A program made the position numbers and the translations under genes. The notes below the pieces were generated by a model that saw only the letters and a program-made list of their open reading frames with translations, did no database searches and was not told the origin of the DNA. Positions 8,601-15,796 of a stretch of 45,433 nt of DNA are shown in pieces; within the stretch, counting starts at the first letter, position 1; every line of letters starts with the position of its first letter. The DNA lies in NCBI GenBank assembly GCA_964386865.1, contig CAYLUN010000048.1, positions 1 to 45,433 on the forward strand, read 5' to 3'. The stretch is from CAYLUN01 sp964386865. GTDB lineage: Bacteria; Verrucomicrobiota; Kiritimatiellia; RFP12; UBA1067.

Positions 8601-9818
8601 CCAGCCCAGGCTGTGGTAGCCCTCCAGCCACACGCGCGGCCGCGCGTAGAGGTTGGCGATGGAGGAGGAGACCTTGCCCTTGATGAGGTCGGCCCGGCCG
8701 CCCGGCGTGTCGTGGCCGGGCGCCGTGTACCAGCGCGTGACGCGGAAGTAGTCGCCGAACTCGTTCGGGTGCAGGCCGCGGCCGCCCGAGTCGCAGGCGA
8801 AGATCATGTCGCGCGAGGCGTGCCACGTGTAGATCGGCTTGAAGTAGCGCTCCTCCATGAGCGACATCCGCACGTCCGCGTAGTCCAGGCGCACCTTGGG
8901 CGTGGCGGCGCCGACGTCGCTCCACATCGCGGGCAGAACCTCGAGGAGGTCGTAGCCCTTGCGCGTGTGGAACTCGCTCGCGAAATCGCCGTTCCACGCG
9001 AATTTGCCCACGCCGATGTGCAGCTCGTCGTTGAAGAAATAGTTGAGCCCTTTTGAAGAGCGGCCCGGCGCGCGGTCTTCGAAGGGCTGGAAGAAGCCGC
9101 GGATCACGGTGTCGCCCGCGCCGGCCATCAGCGGGTTGAGCGAGCCCGCCTGCCGCGCGGCGCGGAAGGCCCACACCTCCCACTCGCCTTCGGGAGCCTG
9201 CCACGCGAGCGCGCCGGCCTTCACCTGCGGCGTCAGGTCGGCGCCGCCGCGCTCGGGCTTGCCGCCCTTCACGCGGTAGGCGCGCACCGCGAACGCGTCG
9301 TCGGCCAGCTTGCGCTCGAGGCGCTCCCCGCCCTTGACCCGCCAGGGGCCCTCTTTCTCCAGCTGGAGCGCGTTCAGCTCAGGCTTGCTGTAGAAGAGCC
9401 CGTAGAAGAGGTTGGTCGCGCCGCGCGGCCAGTCGAGCGTGTAGGTGCTGAGGCCGATGCCCATGTCGCGCTCGGCGCACGCCTGCGCGACCTTCTGGTA
9501 GACGGACCACCACGCCTCGGTGAAGATGGCGGGCGCGTCCTGCTCGGTCAGCCAGCCCGGCGTGTCGTGGTGCGAATAGTTCACCTGCACACCGCTGACG
9601 CCCTTCTTGTGCAGCGCCTCGATCTGGCCCACCAGGCGGTCCGCGTCGAGCGCGTCGCCGGTCCACCACCAGAAGGGCACCTCGCCGTAGCCCGGCGGCG
9701 GGCTTTTGAACCCGGGCAGCACGTCCAGGTCCGGCGCGCGCGACGGCAGCCCGGCCCCGCCCGCCCACGCGCAGGAGCCGGCTGTGAGCACTATCCCTAA
9801 CACCGCTATTCTTCTCAT
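5631..9818 (-). CDS. Exported GH106-type alpha-L-rhamnosidase-like glycoside hydrolase
   Basis: A protein of about 1395 residues matching the usual size of GH106 enzymes, which release alpha-L-rhamnose from complex glycans. The ATG at 9818 is preferred because it follows GAGGGAAGGG and starts a signal peptide (MRRIAVLGIVLTAGSCAWAG). The N-terminus has the family hallmark PPPGYGEVPFWWWTGDAL, then a helix and GVSGVQVNY, entering a TIM-type barrel. The C-terminal part has a galactose-binding-like sandwich (EIWVNGKRAGVRVAPPW, then LLKAGENAVEVLVCNTLAN and GLLGPVRL), typical of the family. The last 200 residues form an extra domain. I cannot assign the catalytic acids with certainty. It lies between the permease operon and the metallo-hydrolase on the same strand, within a polysaccharide-use locus. 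Confidence 0.82.
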   Translation of the reverse strand: MRRIAVLGIVLTAGSCAWAGGAGLPSRAPDLDVLPGFKSPPPGYGEVPFWWWTGDALDADRLVGQIEALHKKGVSGVQVNYSHHDTPGWLTEQDAPAIFTEAWWSVYQKVAQACAERDMGIGLSTYTLDWPRGATNLFYGLFYSKPELNALQLEKEGPWRVKGGERLERKLADDAFAVRAYRVKGGKPERGGADLTPQVKAGALAWQAPEGEWEVWAFRAARQAGSLNPLMAGAGDTVIRGFFQPFEDRAPGRSSKGLNYFFNDELHIGVGKFAWNGDFASEFHTRKGYDLLEVLPAMWSDVGAATPKVRLDYADVRMSLMEERYFKPIYTWHASRDMIFACDSGGRGLHPNEFGDYFRVTRWYTAPGHDTPGGRADLIKGKVSSSIANLYARPRVWLEGYHSLGWGATPEQIMFATRENYLYGTTLFNLHGLYYATYGSYWEWAPPCYHFRMPYWRHMGTFLGYFDRLSYLLSQGHLACDVAVVYPVAPFEAELDGNSAKDAAFDLGRRLFNAGINFEFIDNDSLARAVVEDGLLKVKDAGAAYRALAFPNMKAVRWPSIEKAAAFAQAGGKVYAVGALPEASDRAGRDDPELAALNARAFAPACRLAKPEQAVEAICGAFVQDVRGVGQTVRALHRQAGPRDIYVVMDAQPGQAVEFRAKGAAELWDPWTGATAPLRVAAETATGTQVELPLEPYEASVVVFTPGRPHANPPAADARPERAKALPREWAVAFEPTMDNSTGDFRLPVTPENRTIGVEARRFAWAAETDALAKAAMLPATDDSTWAKKLHGYGTQAYVLGPIPKSVDTAQLEAMLSKLVRVSPREPVSVGALSLSWRPYDFSWRFGKEGDSGHQGFHGLKRTVTDDFLCLGKPMGALNETRYGDEAEGGRYYLWTCATVEQAVAADVLVSREPPADKSHTSPILTPAAVYVNGAAVADLAKGVALKAGANPLLVRYDRAGRGHFVLRRQGATASAARTPLAMRWHDDAGVIPFDVSAGERPAEWFRFTAAPGTSALRVRARGAVEAWLDGVPMKAASDGHFVAAQPAAQAAVVALRVRPERPGLSGGALIPEPVAVETDGGGRLTLGDWSKVGVLNNYSGGVRYRSAVALTAEEARARATLDLGRVAGTAEIWVNGKRAGVRVAPPWRQEVTGLLKAGENAVEVLVCNTLANHYQTIPSRYRGDPVSGLLGPVRLVSREWPASAGELASSAEAAAETEERGGLRYTCSEGQGKAAADNLLKDASRYSVAGKASHPGGGRDFAALFNGTALSGTGGAETTDDGRTFVGFAAGDVLTVTFARDVTLRAVQTDSGHHDGRASQSYEVWVAAAASPDRFERLASVSRAAASGIRRVEVARADGQPLARHVRSVRLLFQSGPAGFNVYRELALLGSEEK

Positions 9819-9882
9819 CGCATGGCCCTTCCCTCTCGGACGCAAACCGCGAAACACCGCACGGCGGCCCGTTTAGCCCTAC

Positions 9883-9935
9883 CCGGAAAGCTGGCGGGGC
9901 GGCCCTACGCCCCGAAGAAAGCGCCAGCCCGCACG
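9883..9935. repeat. Nested hairpin with CCCTAC motifs
   Basis: An inner GGGGCG-GCCCTA-CGCCCC hairpin is nested in GCTGGCG/CGCCAGC arms. The minus strand reads GTAGGG twice, a motif that starts similar hairpins near other stop codons in this window. It lies about 65 bp upstream of the GH106 start. Confidence 0.45.
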
Positions 9936-9988
9936 CCGCTTGTATCGTGTCGGATCGTACCATGACTTTCCGTCACGACACAACAGCA

Positions 9989-10207
9989 TTACGGGCCCCT
10001 GCCGTAATCGGTTGGTGACGGGGAATCGCGAATCTGATGCGTGTTGGGCGGGATCTTGGCGCGGGAGTTGGCGCCGGGCTGAACGATGAGCGCGCCGGGC
10101 TTGCCGTTTCTGGGCAGGCCGTGCTTGAGGTACTTGACCAGCACGTTCCACGGGCCGACCACCGCGCCCTCCTCCGGCTTGTCGGCTGCGGGATCCTGCT
10201 GGAACAC
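9989..10207 (-). pseudogene. Short ORF or gene remnant with coding-like codon use
   Basis: A frame of 72 codons, opened by GTG at 10207 and extendable back to a TGA at the permease end. It has strongly GC-biased third positions and ordinary amino-acid content (segment GPWNVLVKYLKHGLPRNGKP), unlike the Arg/Ala-rich shadow frames around it. I do not recognise the family and see no good ribosome site. It may be a small gene, or the tail of a gene whose front was lost between the permease and GH106. An ATTACGG/CCGTAAT hairpin overlaps its stop codon. Confidence 0.35.
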
Positions 10208-10253
10208 GGCGGTCAGGCGGTCCGCGCCCTGCGGAAAGGGCTTGGCTTCGGGC

Positions 10254-12383
10254 CTACTTCATGCTGGGCAGCACGATGCCGCGCAGGATGATCTTCTGAC
10301 AGGCGATGAACACGATCGCCGTCGGGATCGACACCACGACGAAACCGGCCATCACCGCCCACGGCTGGTCGCTCAGCTGCTGGCTCATCTGATACATCCA
10401 GACCGCCAGCGTCCAGTGGCTGGGCTTCTGGCACACCAGCAGCGCCCACTCCCAGCTGTTGTAGGCGTGGATGAACGCGTTGAGGGCGTTGACCGCCAGA
10501 ATCGGCGTCGTCATCGGCAGGGTGATCTTGAGGAGGATCTGCCACTCCTTGGCCCCGTCGATCGCCGCCGCCTCGTACAGCTCGCGCGGCAGCCCGTCGA
10601 AGAACCCCTTCAGGATGAAGATCGACATGCCGCTCGCCAGCGTGGGCAGCACCAGCGCCGCGAAGGTGTTGAGCAGCCCGAGATCGCGGATGAGCAGGAA
10701 GCCGGGGATGGCGGTCACCGCCGCCGGGAAGGCCATCGTCGCGAGCATGAAGAGCAGGATCTTCTCCGCCGCCCGCATCCCGAAGCGCGACAGCGCGTAG
10801 GCCGCGAGCGGGTTCACCGTGAGCGTCGCCACCACGGAAAGCACAACCAGGAGCAGCGTGTTGCCGAACGCCTGCCCGCGCAAGAACAGGAACTCCCCCA
10901 CCATCCGATAGTTGGCGGCCATGCCCGCCACGAAGTCGCGCCACCCGCGCTGCGCGAATGTCACCGCCAGCGCCTCGCGGAGCGGGAACCGCGCCTCTTC
11001 GATGCGGGCGAGCGACCAGCCGTAGGCCCGGTTGACCTCGCCGACCGAGCCGTACTTGGCGAGCAGCGCCGCCTGCCAGTCGCGCTCGGCGCTCATCACG
11101 TCGAGGCTCGCGAGCGGCACCGAGGGGATGAAGTTCCGCCACAGCGTGCTGTTCTCGTAAGCCGGAAGGCGGATCTCTGAGAATGCCGCGACCTCGCGGC
11201 CGGTCAGCCGGCGGTACGCCTGAACCGTTTTGCAGGTGCCCTGCACGTAGCCCTGGTAGGCGCGCTCGAGCTCGGGCGACACCCGCACGCGCAGAAGCCG
11301 GCGCGGGTACGCCTCGCGTACGAAGCTCTCCCAGACGTCCCTTAAGACCGCCGGCGCATCCGGCGGCAGCGGGAACGGAACCGCCTCGAACGAGGCGCAC
11401 GGGCGGCCCGCTATCCGCGCGTAGTCGGCCGGCGCGAAGGCCTGCCCCTGCGAAAGGCCGAGCCGGGCCTGCACGTCCGACCGCTTGAGGTAGCTCAGCC
11501 AGAGCGGACGCGACTCGTAAGGAGCCGTGCGCGTCATCGGGCACTCGCGGCCCGCGTAAACCTTGAACTGCTCCCACGTCTCGGAGGTCGGCTTTCGGAG
11601 ATCGGAGATCGGCCCTCCGGCCTCCGACCTCCGTCCCCCGACCTCCGTCCGGCAGCCCGGCGTAAAGGCCAGCTCGCGGTAGGCGCGCTTAAACTCCTGA
11701 TACACCTCCATCTTGGGGTCGTCGGCCGGGTAGTCCCACCCGGCGTGGTGGAGCGGCGCGCGCTGCTGGGCGATCATGCGGATGCCGAAGAACGAGCTAT
11801 AGCGGATCAGCCACTCGCGGTTGAGCTGCTCCAGCGCCGCCTGCCTGCGCGGCCCCGGAGGCAGCGCCGCGAACGCCGCAGGGCCGGCCTGCTCGACCTT
11901 CGCCTCGAAGCGGTCGCGCACAAACCCCGCCACGTCGCGCGCGTCGAACGCGCACACGCTGTTGCGGATGTCGTAGTCGAGGTTGAAGGCCGCGTAGTCC
12001 GCCGCCATCCGCCGCCACTGCTCCGCCGCGGCCGGGTCGTCGAGGCCCTTTAGCTGCGCCTCTGCGAAGGCCTGGCATCCGGCGCGGTCGCGCGACACGA
12101 TGATCCAGCTCCCCCAGTGCGCGGGCGCGTCCGGATAGACTTCGACGGGGAACCGCGGGTAGCAGGTCGCGACGTAGCGCATGAAGCGGTCGCCCCGGTC
12201 CCACATGGCCCGCACCAGCGGCGAGAAGCGGTAGTAGTCGTACGGGCCGGTCAGCGACGCGGCGAACATCACCAGAAACGGCCAGACCATGGTGATCCCG
12301 CCGAGCGACAGCACGGCGTAGACCAAGGCCAAGAACATCCTGGCCTTCGCCGTCTTGCGCTCCACTGTCAGGATCACCGCCAT
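10254..12383 (-). CDS. MalG-type carbohydrate ABC permease with large insertion
   Basis: An inner-membrane permease subunit for sugar uptake. Residues about 15-46 form a first membrane helix (MFLALVYAVLSLGGITMVWP). The C-terminal 215 residues form a normal binding-protein-dependent permease domain with the ATPase-docking EAA loop (ELYEAAAIDGAKEWQILLKITLPM is the region; key residues EAA...DGA). Ordinary MalG proteins are near 280 residues; this one is 709 because about 400 residues are inserted after helix 1, presumably outside the membrane. The insertion contains KYGSVGEVNRAYGWSL, like a stretch seen in GH42/GH5-type hydrolases. Residues about 244-268 derive from a dispersed DNA repeat. It starts 7 nt after deoC with no clear ribosome site, so translation is probably coupled. 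No MalF partner, binding protein or ATPase lies in the window. Confidence 0.8.
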   Translation of the reverse strand: MAVILTVERKTAKARMFLALVYAVLSLGGITMVWPFLVMFAASLTGPYDYYRFSPLVRAMWDRGDRFMRYVATCYPRFPVEVYPDAPAHWGSWIIVSRDRAGCQAFAEAQLKGLDDPAAAEQWRRMAADYAAFNLDYDIRNSVCAFDARDVAGFVRDRFEAKVEQAGPAAFAALPPGPRRQAALEQLNREWLIRYSSFFGIRMIAQQRAPLHHAGWDYPADDPKMEVYQEFKRAYRELAFTPGCRTEVGGRRSEAGGPISDLRKPTSETWEQFKVYAGRECPMTRTAPYESRPLWLSYLKRSDVQARLGLSQGQAFAPADYARIAGRPCASFEAVPFPLPPDAPAVLRDVWESFVREAYPRRLLRVRVSPELERAYQGYVQGTCKTVQAYRRLTGREVAAFSEIRLPAYENSTLWRNFIPSVPLASLDVMSAERDWQAALLAKYGSVGEVNRAYGWSLARIEEARFPLREALAVTFAQRGWRDFVAGMAANYRMVGEFLFLRGQAFGNTLLLVVLSVVATLTVNPLAAYALSRFGMRAAEKILLFMLATMAFPAAVTAIPGFLLIRDLGLLNTFAALVLPTLASGMSIFILKGFFDGLPRELYEAAAIDGAKEWQILLKITLPMTTPILAVNALNAFIHAYNSWEWALLVCQKPSHWTLAVWMYQMSQQLSDQPWAVMAGFVVVSIPTAIVFIACQKIILRGIVLPSMK
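11581..11650. repeat. Paired inverted GGAGGTCGG repeat inside permease gene
   Basis: Arms CGGAGGTCGG (11582-11591) and CCGACCTCCG (11638-11647) are perfect inverses separated by 46 nt containing more GGAG and CTCC units. The element lies in frame within the permease gene and is translated as TEVGGRRSEAGGPISDLRKP. The same arm family occurs twice more in fkp. Confidence 0.75.
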
Positions 12384-12390
12384 AGCATTT

Positions 12391-13092
12391 TCATATCGCG
12401 CCCCGCCTCGCCGCCTTCAGCGCCTCAACCAGCGCGACGCCGCTGCTCGTGCCGATGCGCGTGGCGCCCGCGCGGACCAGCGCCAGCGCGTCCTCCAGCG
12501 TCCGCACGCCGCCCGACGCCTTCACGCCCATCGCCGGCCCCACCGCCGCCCGCATCAGCCGAACGTCGGCCACGGTCGCGCCGCCCGAGCCGAAGCCCGT
12601 CGAGGTCTTGACGAAATCGACTCCCGCCTCGCAGGCCATGCGGCAAACGCGCCGCTTCTCGTCGTCCGTCAGATAGCACGTCTCCAGAATCACCTTCGAG
12701 ATCACGCCGCGCGGTCGGCACGCCGCAGCCAGGTCCGCGATCTCGCCCAGGACCCGCGCATCCTCGCCGGCCTGCAGGGCCCTGACGTTGATCACCAGGT
12801 CGATCTCGCCCGCGCCCTTCGCGATCGCGTCGCCGGTCTCAAAGGCCTTCGTCGCCGAGGTGCTCTGCCCGAGCGGGAAGCCGATCGCCGCGCCCACGCG
12901 CACGCCCGTCCCCTTCAAGAGCGCCGCGCACCGCTCCGTCTCGGCGGGGTTCACCGCCACCATCGCGAACCGGTAGTGCGCGGCCTCCGCACACAACCTC
13001 TCGACGTCAGCCGGCGCGCCGAACGGCTTGAGGAAGGTGTGGTCAATCATAGCGGCCAACTGGCCGGGCGTCAACGTGTCTGCATCATCCAT
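12391..13092 (-). CDS. deoC: Deoxyribose-phosphate aldolase
   Basis: A cytoplasmic class I aldolase of 233 residues, the normal DeoC length, that splits 2-deoxyribose 5-phosphate into glyceraldehyde 3-phosphate and acetaldehyde. Visible motifs include DHTFLKP at the N-terminus, EIDLVINV, the segment SKVILETCYL, VDFVKTSTGFG with the likely Schiff-base lysine, and GVKASGGVRTLEDAL. GAAGGAGC precedes the ATG at 13092. It lies between a dehydrogenase and a sugar permease in an operon with an FGGY kinase, so it may act on a deoxy-sugar phosphate made by that kinase rather than only on nucleoside-derived deoxyribose; that is inference. Confidence 0.93.
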   Translation of the reverse strand: MDDADTLTPGQLAAMIDHTFLKPFGAPADVERLCAEAAHYRFAMVAVNPAETERCAALLKGTGVRVGAAIGFPLGQSTSATKAFETGDAIAKGAGEIDLVINVRALQAGEDARVLGEIADLAAACRPRGVISKVILETCYLTDDEKRRVCRMACEAGVDFVKTSTGFGSGGATVADVRLMRAAVGPAMGVKASGGVRTLEDALALVRAGATRIGTSSGVALVEALKAARRGAI

Positions 13093-13111
13093 TCTCGTTC
13101 CGCTCCTTCAG

Positions 13112-13139
13112 GGATGGGCGAAGGGTCACTCGCCCCTAC
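13112..13139. repeat. GTAGGG-type hairpin that supplies a stop codon
   Basis: Arms GGGCGA (13116-13121) and TCGCCC (13130-13135) are perfect. On the minus strand the element begins TAGGGGCGA, and its TAG is the stop codon of the dehydrogenase gene. Other minus-strand genes in the window also end at or close to GTAGGG elements. Confidence 0.55.
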
Positions 13140-14170
13140 TCGAACCGCAACAAACATTTCACGACTGCGCCCGACCGCACCGCCGCGACCGCGTCGGCGA
13201 CCCGCTCGACCGGATAGGCGTGCGTGACGAACTCAGCGGCCGCGAGCTTGCCCTCGCGGATCCACTGGCACAGCGGCGCCTGCGCCTCGCGCTCGCGCCA
13301 GCGGGTCGGCCACTGGTGCACGATGAGATTGAAATTGTAGGGGCCGCGCGCCTTCTCGATCGTCAGGGCCGGGGCCGCGATCACGCCGTAGACGCCGACC
13401 GTGCCGCCCGGGCGGATGAGCGGCAGCGCGGCGTTGACCACCCGCTCGTGGCCCACGGCGTCGACCACCGCGTCCAGCGAGCCCGCCAGCTGCGGCGAGG
13501 CCGCCTCCAGCTCAGCGGGCGAATACACCGCGTCAGCCCCCATGGCCAGCGCGCGGGCGCGCTTGTGCGGCAGCGGGTCGGCCAGCCCCACCCAGCGGAA
13601 GCCCAGCAGCTTGCAGAACTTGACGAAGCTCAGCCCCACCGGCCCCGCGCCGAAGACCAGCACCCGGTCCTGCGGCCTGAGCCCGAAGTCGCCGAGGCCG
13701 CCGTAGACCTCGCGCCACGTGCAGAGCAGCGCCGCCTCCTCGGCCGGGATGTCGGCGTCCACGCGGCGCTGAACCTCATAGCACTCGAGCCAGCCGTGCG
13801 CGGCGTCGGCGACGCCGTCGGCCACCATCGCGTCGTGGTCGTTGGCGAGCGTGTACTCGCAGAAGCCGCCCCAGCCCGACGCGAGGCCGTGCTCGGCGAA
13901 GCCGAAGACCAGCCCGCCGATCACGCGGTCGCCGACCGCGAACGCGCGCACCTTCGCGCCGACCTGCGTGACGATTCCCGCGCCCTCGTGCCCCAGCGCG
14001 AGCGGGTAGCGATCCACGCCCGGGAAGTGGCCGTCGATCAGCTTGGCGTCGGTCGCGTTGCAGAGCGCCGCGACCTCCGTCCTAACCAGCGCCTGATAAG
14101 GCCCCGGCGAGGGGCGGGCGATGTCGCTCACGGCGAGCTCGCCCGGCTTCTTCACTAGCACAGCACGCAT
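13136..14170 (-). CDS. Zinc-type medium-chain alcohol/polyol dehydrogenase
   Basis: An NAD(P)-dependent dehydrogenase of the MDR family. The ATG at 14170 is preferred over 14176 because the AAAGGA ribosome site is then about 7 nt away instead of nearly touching. Residues CNATDAK (catalytic Cys region) and LGHEGAG (His-Glu) form the catalytic zinc site, and VLVFGAGPVGLSFVKFCKLL is the Rossmann motif. The four-cysteine structural zinc lobe is not evident; the region between HDAMVADG and ECYEV is shorter and lacks that pattern. The substrate may be a sugar, a polyol or the acetaldehyde made by DeoC. It lies 44 nt before deoC and about 60 nt after the kinase gene, within one operon. The stop codon is part of a repeat hairpin. 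Confidence 0.87.
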   Translation of the reverse strand: MRAVLVKKPGELAVSDIARPSPGPYQALVRTEVAALCNATDAKLIDGHFPGVDRYPLALGHEGAGIVTQVGAKVRAFAVGDRVIGGLVFGFAEHGLASGWGGFCEYTLANDHDAMVADGVADAAHGWLECYEVQRRVDADIPAEEAALLCTWREVYGGLGDFGLRPQDRVLVFGAGPVGLSFVKFCKLLGFRWVGLADPLPHKRARALAMGADAVYSPAELEAASPQLAGSLDAVVDAVGHERVVNAALPLIRPGGTVGVYGVIAAPALTIEKARGPYNFNLIVHQWPTRWREREAQAPLCQWIREGKLAAAEFVTHAYPVERVADAVAAVRSGAVVKCLLRFE

Positions 14171-14233
14171 AAACATTTCCTTTCCATCCTGCCGCCTGCT
14201 CGTTTTCGGCCCATGAGGGCGCCGACGCGGCTG

Positions 14234-15754
14234 CTAGTCTCTGGCCAGCCCGGCGCAGACTTCGGTCAGCCCGCGATAGGCGCGCTCCAGCAAGTCGCGG
14301 CGGCGGCGATACAGCGCCACGGTCTCCGCCCGCGGCGCGACGGTCTGGTCGACCACCACAAAGCGCTCCGCCACATCGAAGCTCTTGAAGAGCCCGCAGG
14401 CGACGCCGCCGATGATCGCCGCGCCCATGGAGGTGGCCTCGGCCCGCGACGTCAGCGTACGCACCGGGCACCCGCAGGCGTCCGCCAGAATCTGCCGCCA
14501 CACGGCGCTGCGGGCGCCGCCGCCGATCAGCGTGAACTCCTGAATGGGCACGTGCGCGCGGAAGATGTCCGCGATGAGGCCGAGGTTCATCGCGACGCCC
14601 TCCATCACGGCCCGCATCATGTCCGCGCGCGTCGAGGCGAGGCTGAGCCCGACGAACGCGCCGCGCGCCTCGGTGTTCCACCACGGGGTGCGCTCGCCCA
14701 GCATGTAGGGCAGGAAGAGCAGCCCGTTGGCGCCCGGCGGCACGGCCGCGACCGCATCGTCGATGCGCGCGTAGAGCGAGCCTCCTCCGGATCTGGCTGC
14801 GGCCGCCTCCTCCCCGCAGAGCTGCTCGGCCAGCCACTTGAAGCTCGACCCGGCGGTCTGCATCGTGCCCGACGGGTGGAGATAGCCCGGCACGCAGTGC
14901 GCCCAGTTCATCGTGCGCATCTCGGCGTCGACGATCGGCTTCTCGACCGTCAGCGCGATCCAGCTCGAGGAGCCGAGGCAGTTGTAGGCGGAGCCGGGGC
15001 GCACGCACCCGACGCCCACGCCGGCCGCGCTGCCGTCGCCGCCGCCGGCCGCCACCGGCGTGCCCGCGGCCAGCCCGGTCGCGCGCGCCGCCTCGGGCGT
15101 GACCTCGCCGATGACGGTCGCGGAGTCCACCGCGTCCGGAAAGAGGGCCCCGTCGATGCCGGCGAGCGCCAGCAGGCGCTCCGACCACGTGAAGGTGTTG
15201 AGGTCGAAGGCGTTGGTGCCGGACGCGTCGGAGAAGTCGGTCGCCAGGACGCCGGTCAGGCGGCCGTTGATGTAGTCTTTGGCGCAGAGCGTCTTGTGCG
15301 TCTGGCGGAAGACGTCGGGCTCGTTCGCCCGAAGCCACATCAGCTTCTCCAGCGTGTAGGAGGCGCTGGCGCGGTGGCCGCAGATGCCGTAAAACTCGCG
15401 CAGCGGCATCTGCCGGAGCAGGGCGTCCGCCTCGCGCGTGGCGCGCTGGTCGCAGTACAGGATCGACGGCCGCAGGGCGCGGCCGCGCTTGTCCACCGGC
15501 GTGCAGCCCATCATCTGGCCGCTCAGCGCGACAGCAGCGATGTCAGAGGGCGCGGCCGCCGCTTCGGCCAGCAGCGCGCGCGTCGAGTCGCAGACGGCCC
15601 GCCACCACGCCTCAGGCTCCTGCTCGGCCCACGTGCCGTTGAAATAGCGCGTGGGATAAGCGACGGTGGCGCTGACGACCTGCGCGCCCTCTTCGGAGTA
15701 GAGCGTCGCCTTGTTGCCGCTGGTGCCGAGGTCGTGTGCCAAGATGTACTGCAT
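14234..15754 (-). CDS. FGGY-family carbohydrate kinase (xylulokinase-like)
   Basis: A cytoplasmic sugar kinase of 506 residues, the usual size. The N-terminal phosphate-binding segment HDLGTSGNKATLYSEEG and the ALSGQMMGCTPVDKRG segment resemble xylulokinases. GERTPWWNTEARGAFVGLS and the ATP-site motif IGGGARSAVWRQILADACG lie in the second half. An AGGGG ribosome site precedes the ATG at 15754. The family also contains rhamnulokinases, fuculokinases and LsrK, so substrate cannot be fixed by sight. The operon partners (dehydrogenase, DeoC, sugar permease) fit a pathway in which an imported sugar is oxidised or isomerised, phosphorylated and cleaved. Confidence 0.9.
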   Translation of the reverse strand: MQYILAHDLGTSGNKATLYSEEGAQVVSATVAYPTRYFNGTWAEQEPEAWWRAVCDSTRALLAEAAAAPSDIAAVALSGQMMGCTPVDKRGRALRPSILYCDQRATREADALLRQMPLREFYGICGHRASASYTLEKLMWLRANEPDVFRQTHKTLCAKDYINGRLTGVLATDFSDASGTNAFDLNTFTWSERLLALAGIDGALFPDAVDSATVIGEVTPEAARATGLAAGTPVAAGGGDGSAAGVGVGCVRPGSAYNCLGSSSWIALTVEKPIVDAEMRTMNWAHCVPGYLHPSGTMQTAGSSFKWLAEQLCGEEAAAARSGGGSLYARIDDAVAAVPPGANGLLFLPYMLGERTPWWNTEARGAFVGLSLASTRADMMRAVMEGVAMNLGLIADIFRAHVPIQEFTLIGGGARSAVWRQILADACGCPVRTLTSRAEATSMGAAIIGGVACGLFKSFDVAERFVVVDQTVAPRAETVALYRRRRDLLERAYRGLTEVCAGLARD

Positions 15755-15796
15755 CTGTCGTGTCCCCTGCTGGCTGTCGGGCGCGGAGGTCTGTCC

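Noticed and set aside
6861..9056. Long plus-strand open frame of over 700 codons antisense to GH106
   Set aside because: Arg/Ala/Gly/Val-rich composition with no motifs, produced by high GC opposite a real gene with signal peptide and family domains.
9946..9979. TCGTGTCGGA/TCCGTCACGA hairpin as a riboswitch or terminator
   Set aside because: Nine of ten paired bases, but no T-run and no recognisable riboswitch core; left unassigned.
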